Below, one piece after another: positions 45,470-55,933 of a DNA stretch of 64,000 nt. The DNA is from Rehmannia glutinosa (taxonomy: Eukaryota; Streptophyta; Magnoliopsida; Lamiales; Orobanchaceae): the NCBI GenBank assembly GCA_016081115.2, contig CM071930.1, positions 6,863,419 through 6,927,418 on the forward strand, in the 5' to 3' direction. A program made the position numbers and the translations under genes. Each line of letters starts with the position of its first letter. Within the stretch, counting starts at the first letter, position 1. Under the pieces are notes generated by a model. The model was not told the origin of the DNA. It saw nothing but the letters and a program-made list of their open reading frames with translations, and did not search any database.

Positions 45470-46060
45470 TTTGAGAAACGGGGCACTGGTGGTGGCGTTG
45501 GTGTGCGTGGGTGGCTGGTGGTGTTTGGTGGTGTGCAGCAGGTGGGTTGCGTGCGGTGGTGCGCAGTGGTGTGTGGTGGTTTTGGTGGAGGAGAGTGGTG
45601 CGGTGGTGGCTGGTGCAGGTGTGCGAGGTGGTGGTGCTGTGAGGTGGTGGCGTGTGGTGGTGCGTGGTTTTGCTGGCGATTGGTGGTGGTGGCGTTGGTG
45701 TGCCGCGGGTGGTTGGTGGTGCGCAGTGGTGTGTGGTGGTTTTGGTAGAGGAGAGTGGTGCGGTGGTGGCGGTGCAGTGTGTGTGCGGTGGGTGGGGTGG
45801 CGTGCAACAGTGGTGGTGAGTGAGACGGTGGTGGTGCGGTGGTGCAGGTGGAGGTGTGCAGTGGTGGGTTGGCGGTGGTGAGATGGCGAGCGGCGGTGCA
45901 GCTGTTGGTGGCGAGGGTTTGAGAAGAAGGGGGGAAGAGAAAGGAAGAAAAAAAAAAGAAAAGAAAAAGAAAAAGGAAAAGGGAAAGGGAAAGGAAAGGG
46001 GAGAAAAAAGGAAAGAAAAAGAAAAAGAAAAAGGAAAATCCTAAAATCGATTTTTTTAGT
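45470..46060. repeat. GGT-rich minisatellite-like tract followed by a purine tract
   Basis: The plus strand is dominated by 'ggtggt', 'gtgcggtggt' and 'gtgtggtggtt' words (45480-45920), then a pure purine run of A and G (about 45925-46040). Read on the element's sense strand (minus), this encodes a low-complexity Pro, Thr and His stretch within an open frame (45295-46086). The G-rich strand could form G-quadruplexes. Confidence 0.7.
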
Positions 46061-46128
46061 TTTTTTTTTTTAATTTCGAAAATCATAAGAGAGTAACTTG
46101 TGTGCTAAGACAGACCACCTCTTTCAAT

Positions 46129-46196
46129 AGGGCGTGGGCACGTCTTATTCCAAATATTGTAGCAACTTAAGTATTATTAAGGCGTGCCCATGTCTT
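46129..46196. repeat. Two internal copies of the Athila palindromic motif
   Basis: 'agggcgtgggcacgtctta' (46129-46147) and 'taaggcgtgcccatgtctta' (46177-46196) match the palindromes found in both LTRs (42545-42564, 59844-59862, 59895-59914). Confidence 0.65.
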
Positions 46197-46453
46197 AATG
46201 AAAGTTGTCTTCTGGTTCGAGAGCACACTTTTTTTTTTAAAAGGAAAAATTCAAAAGGAAAACATTATTAACTACTACTAAAACGTACCAATTTGGGTTG
46301 CCTCCCAATAGCGCTTTTCTTTAATGTCTTTGGCTAGACATTGCTGACTCTCAATCAGAATAAGTCGGAAGAACCAACTCAATTTGCTCAACCTCTGACA
46401 CCTTAACACCTTCATAAAAAGGCTTCAAATGATGACCATTGACTTTGAAAACC
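46197..46453 (-). other. Spacer between integrase and the post-pol region of the Athila element
   Basis: The end of the polyprotein is expected near 46454; no separate gene is seen. Confidence 0.5.
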
Positions 46454-46853
46454 TTACCAAGATCCAGGACTTTTTATTTCCACCGCTCCATGAGAGAACA
46501 CATTGGTAACGACAAAAGGCCCTAACCATCGAGAACGTAATTTACCAGGAAACAATTTTAACTTGGAATGATAAAGTATAACCTTTTGACCAATATAAAA
46601 ATCTTTCCTGGAAATCATGCGATCATGAAATGCCTTTGTTTTTTCCTTGTAAATCTTTGAACTCTCATAGGCTTCATTACGAATTTCCTCAAGTTCTTGT
46701 AATTGTAATTTCCGCAATTCACCAGCTTCATCCATTCTCATATTACATTGCTTGATAGCCCAATACGCTCGATGTTCTAGTTCCACAGGAAGATGACAAG
46801 GTTTACCAAATACCAAATGGTAGGGAGACATACCTATGGGGGTCTTGTAGGCC
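46454..46853 (-). pseudogene. Athila integrase, C-terminal part
   Basis: Reading down from the insertion point, the frame shows 'TAYKTPIGMSPYHLVFGK', then 'LPVELEHRAYWAIKQCN' and the C-terminal 'LGPFVVTNVFSHGAVEIK', typical of Gypsy integrase ends. It continues the integrase at 53941-54607, from which it is separated by Copia copy 2 and its GTTCA duplication (46854-46858 and 53936-53940). Confidence 0.85.
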
Positions 46854-46858
46854 GTTCA

Positions 46859-47287
46859 TGTAAGTCCAAGCGGCTACGATAATCTAGAGGGGGGGTGAAT
46901 AGATTATCTCCATCTTTTCGATTTCGCCCTCTTTTTCAACCGAATGCTCAAAGATAATAACAAAGGTGCGGAATGTAAACAACACACGTCGATTTAAAGA
47001 GGTTCAACCCACCTAGGACCTAATTCTCTACCACCCCAGTATATCCGGGATGGATTTCGAAAAGAAAAAGAATTTTATTAATTACCAAAATTAATACAAA
47101 TTCAACTTACAACAACTTGAAGAGCACCACACTCTTCTACGACACCACCTTTGGAGATTACCACAATCTCCCTTTGAAGATTACCACAATCTTCCTTCAA
47201 CGGCACCTTGTGAAGATTACCACAATCTTCAACCTTGAAGAATACCAAATTCTTCAACACCTCAATAAGAAGATTACCACAATCTTC
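46859..47287 (-). repeat. Inverted LTR 3' fragment at the left end of Copia copy 2
   Basis: Read on the minus strand this equals the last about 430 bp of the LTR, ending at CTTACA. It pairs with 47291-47594 as an inverted repeat of about 305 bp. The inner border falls at hairpin GAAGATTACCACAATCTTC (47269-47287). Confidence 0.88.
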
Positions 47288-47594
47288 AAAGGAGATTGTG
47301 GTAATCTCCAAAGGTGGTGTCGTAGAAGAAGTGTGGTGCTCTTCAAGTTGTTGTAAGTTGAATTTGTATTAATTTTGGTAATTAATAAAATTCTTTTTCT
47401 TTTCAAATCCATCCCGATATATCGCGGTAGAGGATTAGGCCCTAGGTGGGTTGAACCTCTTTAAATCGACGTGTGTTGTTTACATTCCGCACCTTTGTTA
47501 TTATCTTTGAGCATTCGGTTGAAAAAGAGGGCGAAATCGAAAGATGGAGATAATCTATTCACCCCCTCTAGATTATCGTAGCCGCTGACTTACA
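47288..47594 (+). repeat. Truncated forward 5' LTR of Copia copy 2
   Basis: Only the last about 307 bp of the LTR are present. U3, the TATA box and most of R are missing, so this copy lacks its own promoter at the 5' side. Confidence 0.88.
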
Positions 47595-47596
47595 AG

Positions 47597-47609
47597 TGGT
47601 ATCAAAGCC
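47597..47609 (+). other. Primer binding site (tRNA-Met), Copia copy 2
   Basis: 'tggtatcaaagcc' differs by one base from the site in copy 1. Confidence 0.85.
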
Positions 47610-47616
47610 AAACTCT

Positions 47617-49049
47617 TTGGCAAGCTCGTTTCACATCGCGAGTGAAGAGAAACGATCGACGGCTACGAACGAAGCTCATCTATCCGCACCTCCACCACCA
47701 AGCCACCACTATTTGATTCCAAGAATTTTAATTTTTGGAAAAGAAAGAATGGAATGCTATCTACAAAGTTGCGGGTTCGACATTTGGAACACCGTCATTA
47801 ATGGAGAATCCATTCCGACGAAAGATACACCATACACCTCAAAAGGCTTCAAAAAGCTCAATGATGAAGAAAAGAAAATCATCTCCTTAAACGGTAAGGC
47901 TTTAAATATTTTGTATTGTTCATTTACTAATTTAGAATATGAACATATTGTAGGAATAAAGTCGGCACATGAAGTATGGAAAAATTAGAAGCCATCTATG
48001 GAGTATTTGCAAATGAAAGGAGTCAAACAAAAGCATCTACTTCTCAAGATCATACAAGCTCAAATCTAAGGAATAAGCCTCCTACAACTTCCAATTATGA
48101 AGAAGTTGAATATTGTTTTATGGGCATCAATGAAGAAAATGAGGTATGTCTTAAACCCTCTACTTCCTATGATATTGTCATTCAAAATGATTATAGTGAT
48201 TTACAAAATGATTATGATGAACTTCAAAATGAATTCCAAAGCTTACTTGTTAGATACAAAAATTTGAAAAAGGAATTCAATATTTTGAAAAATGATAAGG
48301 ATAGTTTATTTACTTCTTATGAATCACTATCATGTGCTCACACCACCACACTTGACAAGGTTAGAAACCTTGAAAAAGAAAATAGTACTCTTGTTGAGAA
48401 TATTGATTGCATGAAAAAGGATTTATTAAAATCCAACTTGAGTACCAATAAAATGTCCAATATTGTTGATATTCATAATTGTGATAAAGGACTTGATCAT
48501 AAGCCTAATGTTGTTAATCATATGAAAAAGGATCAAGTCACTATGCATATTGGTCATTATGCTCCTAGAATTATTACTTGTTTTTATTGTGGCAAAAGGG
48601 TCATACGGCTAATTCTTGTCGGGCTAGAAATAGCTCTAAATATTGTTGGAGACCTAAAAGTCTCAAAGCTAATCTTAAAGGACCAAAAACACATGAGGGT
48701 ACCACAAAACAATGTGCTATTAGGTACCCGGCAAAGCAAAAATCGGAGAAAATTCATGCCACCAAGAAAACATCAAATGAACGTTTCATTTGATCAAAGA
48801 AGGAGAAAGTACTCTCAACAAAGCCAATTTCCAAGAAGAGCGTATAATCAAAAATGGGAAGAACACAATCCTTGGAAATGGCAAAGACATCATCAACAAG
48901 ATGATTTTCAAAGAAGAAGAAACCATCAACCATGGGAAGGTAACCAATCTTGGAAATGGAGAAGTCATCATCAACAAAGTGACTTCTCAATGGGAAGATA
49001 TCATCAACAATGGGAAAGACACAACCCATGGAAACGGCGTAATTGGTAA
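47617..49049 (+). pseudogene. Copia (SIRE-like) gag with Trp-rich repeat tail, copy 2
   Basis: The layout is the same as in copy 1. The N-terminal part ends with a stop right after 'HEVWKN' (near 47988), and the rest continues in the frame starting at 47976 ('KLEAIYGVFANER') for 357 codons. The predicted start again has TTG (47617-47619). The zinc knuckle region (near 48575-48620) is out of frame through a one-base loss, later compensated near 48680, so the knuckle residues are seen only in the alternative frame. The tail holds three imperfect repeats built around 'WEEHNPWKW', 'WEGNQSWKW' and 'WERHNPWK', ending at a stop after 'RRNW' that is also recognisable in copy 1. Confidence 0.78.
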
Positions 49050-49922
49050 ACCGTATCTCCCCATTTGTATATGCATTTTATTTTTAAATCTATGCATACT
49101 TTTAATTGTGTCTTAATTGCAAAATGTATCTTCAAGTACTTATTTTTAATATAGGTCTCTTATATATTTATGAGTTTCAAAACTTTTAAAAGAGACCTTG
49201 CATGATTTTCTAAAACTCTTGAGCATTTTATTAGACTTATATGGCTTATTATCTCTTATGAAATCTTATAGCATAAGCTCTTTTTGATATCTCATATTAC
49301 TTGCCTACACTTGTATTTTCTATGCAAATGTTGTCTAAGAATTGTGTAGGATACATATTTCATACTCATTGGCTATTACGTCATCAAGTTTCTTAAACCA
49401 TCGAGGTATGTCTACTCGTATTTTTCTTTAAACTCGATTTTATGCTTATGCACTTATCTTTCAAGATATTTCATTTTTGATCCCTTAAGTGCCCGAATTG
49501 ATCTTGCATATATTTTCTTTTAAAAGGCACTACGTGTTTAGTCTCGATTTTATCATTTATATATTTTCCCAAAACCCATATTTGTTGGATATAGTCCAAA
49601 CTTATTTTTTTGCAAAGTTTTAAAACTTTTGGGGTGAAATATCGAATTTTGGAAAACTCTGGGAGAAAGAAAAATTACTGGGACGGTCAAAGCAAGGCGG
49701 CGACGGCCGCTTCGCACGTCGACCGGTCGCCCTACTCGACCGGTCGCCAGGCCTATTTTACACATATAATCGATTATGTCTTCTCTGTAAAACAGACGCA
49801 AGTTTTTCCCTAAAACCCTATAACAGCGTTCTTCATCCCCTTCCCTTAAAAATCTTCAATTCTTCATCATTTTTCACGATTCTTGTTGCTAATCTTCTTA
49901 TTTTCACAAGAATCTTACATAT
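49050..49922 (+). other. Non-coding interior and leader of the PTPD-like ORF, Copia copy 2
   Basis: The first part resembles copy 1 at 23640-24010. Near 49685-49750 there are GC-rich 'gtcgaccggtcgcc' motifs as in copy 1 at 25450-25500. A pyrimidine-rich leader ('ttcttcatccccttccctt') precedes the ATG at 49923. Confidence 0.6.
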
Positions 49923-51246
49923 ATGGCTCCTCCAAGAAATTCCACCGATCAAAATCCCACTTCTAAGAGAAGAAAGGGCGGAGAGGGTACTTCGAGAAAT
50001 CGGCGAGACGAAGCCGAACAAAGGGATATTCGAGCCGCTCAAAGAAACGTGGCTCAAGAAGGTGATGATGTTCAAAATCCCATTCTCTCTCGGGCCCAAA
50101 TTACCGAGCTTCGCGGAACAATTTCGCTCGAAAATTGCCGTTGGGCGAAAGGTAAAAATCTTTTGTTACTCAAGCTCCAAATTCTCGCAATGCTCTTAAT
50201 TTCATCAATAAGTATGCGGAATGGTACTATGAGGATTCGGGGATGGGAGGTAAATCTATTGCTCGGACTAAAATGTGTCGTTTTAGCTCATTTACAAATG
50301 AGTATCCCACCATTAGGGGATTTTTTGAGGAACAAGGTTGGATGTATCTATGGGAGCATGCTTATGTTTTGTATGATGATGATATTATCCAACATTTTTA
50401 TGCTAATATGTGGGTGCAATATGATAATGAAAGAAAGCCGATTGCCGTTAATTCGCTTATAAAGGGTCGTCATTTTAGATGGACTCCCAATGATATTTCG
50501 GCTTTTACATGTTAGAGAAGGTGGTTGGGATTATTTCTCTTGTGGACTTGGAATGATGAAATGTTGGGGGTGTCGATGAAAGAAGTTAAGACGTATTTGG
50601 GAGTATGGCCAAAGTATTCTTTGTTGGCAATGACACTTGAGCATCGTATTTTATCGGTCATTGTCGATATTGCATTTGTGGTAAGTCGGGAAAGATGCCT
50701 AGCAATATGGATTATTTTTGACTTATAAGATTGCTAGGAGGGAACCACTTAACTTTGGTGCCATACTTATTCAATGTCTAATCGAGTCCATTACTCAAGG
50801 TAATAAGAAGTTGGTTATGGGAAATGGATTTGTAAACTTCTTATTCAATCGACTACCTTCGTCGGAGTGTAACTCGGAGGTATTTCAAAACGACTTTGAC
50901 ATTGATAACATCGCCCAAATGGTCACTATGCACAAGAACATGGAAACCGACCAACCAAAATGGCGAGAGGAAGAGGTCAAGAGTCTCCGATCCTAATGAC
51001 TTCTTTGATGACGCCGGGCCGCAAGATTGGCGGAAGAGGGCGAACCGAGCAATCCGGAGGGTAATACCGGTGCTCAACCGCCAGAGGTATACTCAAGCCG
51101 AATTTGATGAGATGAGGGCTTTTCATGAGACGAGGTATGAGGCTTTGGAGCAAAAGACCTCCAAAATGCAAAAGTCTATCGGCAAGTTAAAGAAATTCAT
51201 CAAGGACTTAATTCCCGGATCTTGCTTCTCCTCGGATGAGGAATGA
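49923..51246 (+). pseudogene. PTPD-like accessory ORF in Copia copy 2
   Basis: From ATG 49923 a basic, charged N-terminus (MAPPRNSTDQNPTSKRRKGG) is followed, across a frameshift near 50155, by 'FINKYAEWYYEDSGMGGKS', 'CRFSSFTNEYPTIRGFFEEQ', 'DDIIQHFYANMWVQYD' and 'GRHFRWTPNDISAF'. Then come damaged stretches, 'YKIARREPLNFGAILIQCLI' (near 50720-50785), and a C-terminal coiled coil ending 'KFIKDLIPGSCFSSDEE'. The order (a motif with [FY]YAN, then G-[RK]-x-[FI]-x-[FW]-[ST]-P-x-DI) resembles the putative plant transposon protein domain found in Athila-type ORFs, including the one at 44244-45328. That family call is by eye and uncertain. At least three frameshifts or stops are present, so it is broken. 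The corresponding site of copy 1 (about 25640) lacks it. Confidence 0.5.
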
Positions 51247-52450
51247 TGTTACCCCACCCCTTTACTTTCTTCATTTAAGTTGCTTTGTACTTTTATGAAC
51301 TTTTGTAAAACTCATTTGTACTAATGATATTTGCTTGTTTTTCTTAAAAGGGTGAAAATTACAAGTTGATAATGACTTGTGGATGATCATGATTTTGATG
51401 GAGTATTTGATGGTAAAAATACTCTTATATGGCTTGGTTTAAATATTGGTATGAAGTACTTGATGGTAAAAGTGCTTCTCTTAATGTTTTGATCTTTTAT
51501 GTTGGGATTTTTGACATTTGATACATGTATTGTGTAAGGCATGACTTATTACTTGGTAGATGCTCTAATTTTTGGCATTTGTAATGCCTTGATCATTCTT
51601 AGCTTATCTAAATTGGGTTGAACCCTTGAGAATCTACTTTGAGCTTCTTATTTGATAAACAATTGTTGCATATGTTGCATATGATCTTTTTGAGCTTTGG
51701 AATGAGGTTGATTGATGATATGAAAATCTTTGGCTTGAACCATTTACAAAGGTTATATACAACCTCTTTTATTTTTCACGCCTGACAAGGTATTCGATGA
51801 AATGTCGCAATGAAACTTCCAACTTCTACATGATTCTCTTGCTTCAAAATGTCTTAAAATCTTTTTGAAATCATGTTTTTAGCTTACTAATGAGCTTATG
51901 GATCTCTTATGTTTCAATTCTCCCATTTTCCTTGGATTATTATGCTTTAATTGTTCAACAGTTATTAAACCGACCCTTTGGTGCGCTTTGATATTATTGT
52001 ATGATGTTTTCATCATCCTAACATTCTTTTTGATGATTCCAAAGGGGGAGAAACAGGATATTGACTCATTAGCTCAAATAAGCTAATAAAAGCTTGTCAT
52101 AAAAGCTATAAGCTATGGCTCATAAAAGCCATAAGTTGTGATTCATTTTTAGTCCAATTGTTGCTTGATGGACTTATATAATGATGTTTTGTGACAGGGG
52201 GAGCTTATAAGCTCTTGAACAAATTGTAAAAGCTAAAAGCTTTTAGCTTATGGAAAATTGCTTTTACATTATTCTTGATATGCTTGTTGATAGGGGGAGC
52301 TTGTGCTTTGAAAATATTTACTCCCTACTTGGTTGCTTTAATTTTTTTGGAAATTTTGGTTGCTTCCAAACGGTCAAATGTTTTTACCGGAAAACCATTT
52401 CTAAAATTGCTCTCTTAGTTTGTGTAAAAATTGTTTTGGTTTGTAATCAT
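51247..52450 (+). other. Non-coding 3' interior of Copia copy 2
   Basis: Shares many phrases with 25700-26590 of copy 1 ('ttgggttgaacccttgag', 'gagcttataagct', 'tttgtaatcatcaaaaaggg'). No gene is seen. Confidence 0.6.
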
Positions 52451-52465
52451 CAAAAAGGGGGAGAT
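52451..52465 (+). other. Polypurine tract, Copia copy 2
   Basis: 'caaaaagggggagat' directly before the 3' LTR, identical to copy 1. Confidence 0.8.
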
Positions 52466-53935
52466 TGTTTGATACATGTTTTTATCTTAATTTTGATGAT
52501 TTTATTTTATTACCAAAACAATGTTTTTAAAGGTTGTCCAATTACTCCTAAATGATTTAAAATGGTTTTAATATTTTCCGGAGTATTTCCTCAAGTTTAT
52601 TTTTGTTAATAATGGACAACACTTTTATTGATTTTATATCAATGAGTTTTTACTCCTATTACAGGTTCCTAAATGTTGTCTAAATACTCTCGATCGGTTT
52701 AAAATGTTTTTACTAAATTTTTGAGTATTTTTGAGTTTTATTTTCGACAAAAATTGGACAACATTTTGTCTCGTGGTCGACCTGGCCGCCCTATAGGGCA
52801 ACCCGCACTCAAGATGTTTTTAGAAAGAAAATGAGACGGAAGCAAAAAACAAGGTCGACGGCCGCCTCAGGCGTCGCCGCCTCGCCAGTGCGACTGTGCT
52901 GCAAAGTGTTTCAAAACAGAACACTTGATCTTTGCAAAATCCATGAGGGGGACCGGTTGGGGTGATGGTCGACCGGCCGAGGTATACGCCGACGGCCGCC
53001 CGTGTTATTTTTTGTGTATTCTTCTAACGTCTATTTTCGTGCGACCGGCCGCTCTATCTTTTGACAATGACAAATTTCGACCGTTTTGACAAACAGACAC
53101 TTTTCCTTAAATTGTGGGATTGATTTCTAACAGCTATATTCTTGATTTTAATTGTATTTTTTCAGTAGATTTTCAATCCCCAAGAGGAGCCTATGCTTGA
53201 TCAATCATCTCCTATAAATAGAGGAAGTTTTGGAGCAACCTAAACAACAATTGAGATACAACACAACAAGATACACTTCAAGCAAACACTTGGTCTTTCA
53301 TTGTTATTATTCTTGTTGTAAAATTGCCTAGCTTATCACTTTCACATCTTTGAGGTCTAGGCTTTTCTTGATTACACTTCGCACTCAAATTGTATTATTC
53401 ATTATTGAGTTGTAATCTTGATTTTTGGTTATCATTCAAACACAAGATATCCTTGTGAGTGTTCTTGTGGTAAGAACACACTTGGATGATCTAGGTGATA
53501 GGTGAAGAAGATTGTGGTAATCTTCTTATTGAGGTGTTGAAGAATTTGGTATTCTTCAAGGTTGAAGATTGTGGTAATCTTCACAAGGTGCCGTTGAAGG
53601 AAGATTGTGGTAATCTTCAAAGGGAGATTGTGGTGATCTCCAAAGGTGGTGTCGTAGAAGAGTGTGGTGCTCTTCAAGTTGTTGTAAGTTGAATTTGTAT
53701 TAATTTTGGTAATTAATAAAATTCTTTTTCTTTTCGAAATCCATCCCGGATATACTGGGGTGGTAGAGGATTAGGCCCTAGGTGGGTTGAACCTCTTTAA
53801 ATCGACGTGTGTTGTTTACATTCCGCACCTTTGTTATTATCTTTGAGCATTCGGTTGAAAAAGAGGGCGAAATCGAAAAGATGGAGATAATCTATTCACC
53901 CCCCCTCTAGATTATCGTAGCCGCTTGGACTTACA
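52466..53935 (+). repeat. Full 3' LTR of Copia copy 2
   Basis: 1470 bp, from TGTTTGATACATG to CTTACA. TATA box at 53213-53221; hairpin array at 53459-53675. Clearly related to, but more diverged from, the LTRs of copy 1. Confidence 0.88.
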
Positions 53936-53940
53936 GTTCA

Positions 53941-55057
53941 GTATGCCCAAAGTGCATCATCAAGTCGCATACTCCAATCCTTTCTATTCGGGTTAACAGT
54001 TTTCTCCAGTATAGACTTGATTTCTCTATTGAAACCCGGCTTGCCCATTAGTGCGGGTGGTAAGGTTGAAACTCGGTGAGTGACATTATATTTCTTCAAT
54101 ATAGCTTCCACCACTCTATTGCAAAAATGAGTTCTACGATCGCTTATTATAGCCCTTGGCGTCCCGAACCTAACAAAAATATTAGATTTGACAAAATCCA
54201 CAACCACTTTAGCATCATTAGTCCGGGTAGCCTTGGCTTCCACCCATTTTGTGACATAATCCACAGCAAGAAGAATCTAAATATTGCCATAAGAAGAAGG
54301 AAATGGACCCATAAAGTCGATACCCCACACATCAAATACTTCACATACCGAGAATGGAGTTAAGGGGCATTTGATCTCTATGTCCTAAATTCCCAGTTTT
54401 TTGACATTGTTCACATGTCTTGCAAAATATGTATGAATCATGAAACAAATTAGGCCAGAAAAATCCACATTCGAGCACCTTACGAGAAGTTCGCTTAGGA
54501 CCAAAATGTCCTCCACATGCATATGAATGACAGAATTGTAGGACAGTAATTAACCTCTTCTTCACCCACACATCTTCGAATAACTTGGTCGAACAAAACT
54601 TCCACAAATAGGGTCATCCCACAAATAATATTTAGCATCACTTTTAATTTTATCTTTTTGAGATCTAGACAAATCACATGGTAATGACCCAAAGAACTAA
54701 ATAGTTAGCAATATCAGCACTCAAAGCTTTGTCTTTTGAATAGAAAAGAGATGCTCATCCTGGGAATTCATCTTTCAATGGTGATGATCCTTCACTAGTG
54801 ACCAACTCTTTGAGATGATCGGCAACCAAATTTTCCGAACCTTTCTTATCGCGTATTTCCAAATCAAATTCTTGCAGCAAAAGTATCCATCGAATGAGCC
54901 GAGGTTTCGCTTCCTTTTTCGAGAGCAGGTATTAGATAGCAGCATGGTCAGAATATACAATCACCTTAGCACCAAGCAAATAAGAACGAAATTTTTCCGA
55001 GCAAAAACAACAACCAAAAGTTCTTTTTCCGTGGTTGAGTAATTGCATTGTGCACTA
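53941..55057 (-). pseudogene. Athila RNase H and integrase N-terminal and core regions
   Basis: Near 54780-55050 the RNase H/connection region is visible in broken frames (a Lys-Glu rich stretch with 'FALEKFRSYLLG'-like sequence). The integrase zinc-finger region lies at 54341-54607 ('YACGGHFG...FCKTCEQCQKTGN', H-H-C-C). The core begins with 'MDYVTKWVEA' (near 54255) and continues through 'FVRFGTPRAIISD' to 'DDALWAY' at the insertion site. Stops and frameshifts are frequent. The remaining integrase lies at 46454-46853. Confidence 0.85.
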
Positions 55058-55872
55058 TCAAGTGTTCTCGAAACATAGTAAATGACGTGCGGGGGGCTCT
55101 CCTACTCTTTGCCCAAGAACATCACCTACTGCATAATTGCTTGCATCGCACATGATCTCGAATGGGAGGTTCCAATCTGGTGGTCGAATAATTGGTGCGG
55201 ACGTCAACATGCTCTTCAGTTTGTCAAACGCCTCTTTGCATGCATCATCAAATTCGAATACCACGCCCTTTTGTAGCAATTTACACAGAGGTCGAGTGAT
55301 TTTGGAAAAGTCTTTGATAAAGCGTCGATAAAATCCTGCATGTCCAAGAAAAGAACGAATCTCCCACACACTTGCGGGGTAAGGCAGAGATTTTATAACA
55401 TCTATCTTAGCTTTATCAACTTCAATTCCTACAGATGATACAACATGCCCTAGAATAATACCTTGATCAACCATAAAATGACACTTCTCATAGTTCAAAA
55501 CAAGGTTCTTTTATATGCATCGTTCAAGGACTTTTGTAAGATTAGTAAGACATGTATCAAAAGAATCACCATAGATCGTAAAATCATCCATAAACACTTC
55601 TATGATGTTCTCTCGATAATCGAAAATATACTAACCATACATCTCTGGAATGTTGCGGGAGCATTGCAAAGTCCAAACGACATGCGTCGATATGCAAAGG
55701 TACCGAAAGGACATGTGAAAGTCGTCTTCTCTTGATCTTCGGGTGCAACAGGAATTTGGTGGAAACCTGAATAACCATCTAGACAACAATAATGAGTACG
55801 ACATGCTAATCGTTCAAGCATTTGATCGACAAATGGAAGTGGAAAATGATCTTTCCTAGTTAATGCATTCAA
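55058..55872 (-). pseudogene. Athila reverse transcriptase
   Basis: The frame 55600-55872 reads 'RKDHFPLPFVDQMLERLA', 'CCLDGYSGFHQIPV' and 'FGTFAYRRMSFGLCNAPATF'. The catalytic FMDD box lies at 55583-55594. It continues at 55058-55498 with 'LVLNYEKCHFMV'-type sequence, 'GHVVSSVGIEVDKAKID' and 'FLGHAGFYRRFIKDFSKI'. A stop (near 55510) separates the frames, so it is inactive. Confidence 0.88.
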
Positions 55873-55933
55873 CTTCCTGTAATCTATGCATACCCGCTAA
55901 CCGTTTTGTACACGAGTGGCTACCAACTCACCA

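Larger units (their letters stand above)
46859..53935 (+). mobile_element. SIRE-like Copia element, copy 2, with inverted U5 ends and a PTPD-like ORF
   Basis: The insertion is flanked by GTTCA on both sides (46854-46858, 53936-53940). Its left end reads TGTAAGTCC, the reverse complement of the normal right end GGACTTACA, instead of the normal left end TGTTTGATA. The left arm (46859-47287) is an inverted LTR 3' part. It is joined head-to-head to a second, forward LTR 3' part (47288-47594), followed by the primer site, gag, a PTPD-like ORF, the purine tract and a complete 3' LTR (52466-53935). No pol is visible. The LTR is a diverged relative of copy 1. Confidence 0.85.

Noticed and set aside
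45248..45881. Gly/Val/Trp-rich plus-strand open frames
   Set aside because: They are translations of the GGT-rich repeat antisense to the Athila element; no start context or domain.
47102..47356. Open frames with repeated 'KITTIF' and 'DCGNLQ' words in the Copia LTRs (also near 21630, 27640, 53440)
   Set aside because: They are translations of the hairpin array; the repeats are in DNA or RNA structure and both strands give similar words.
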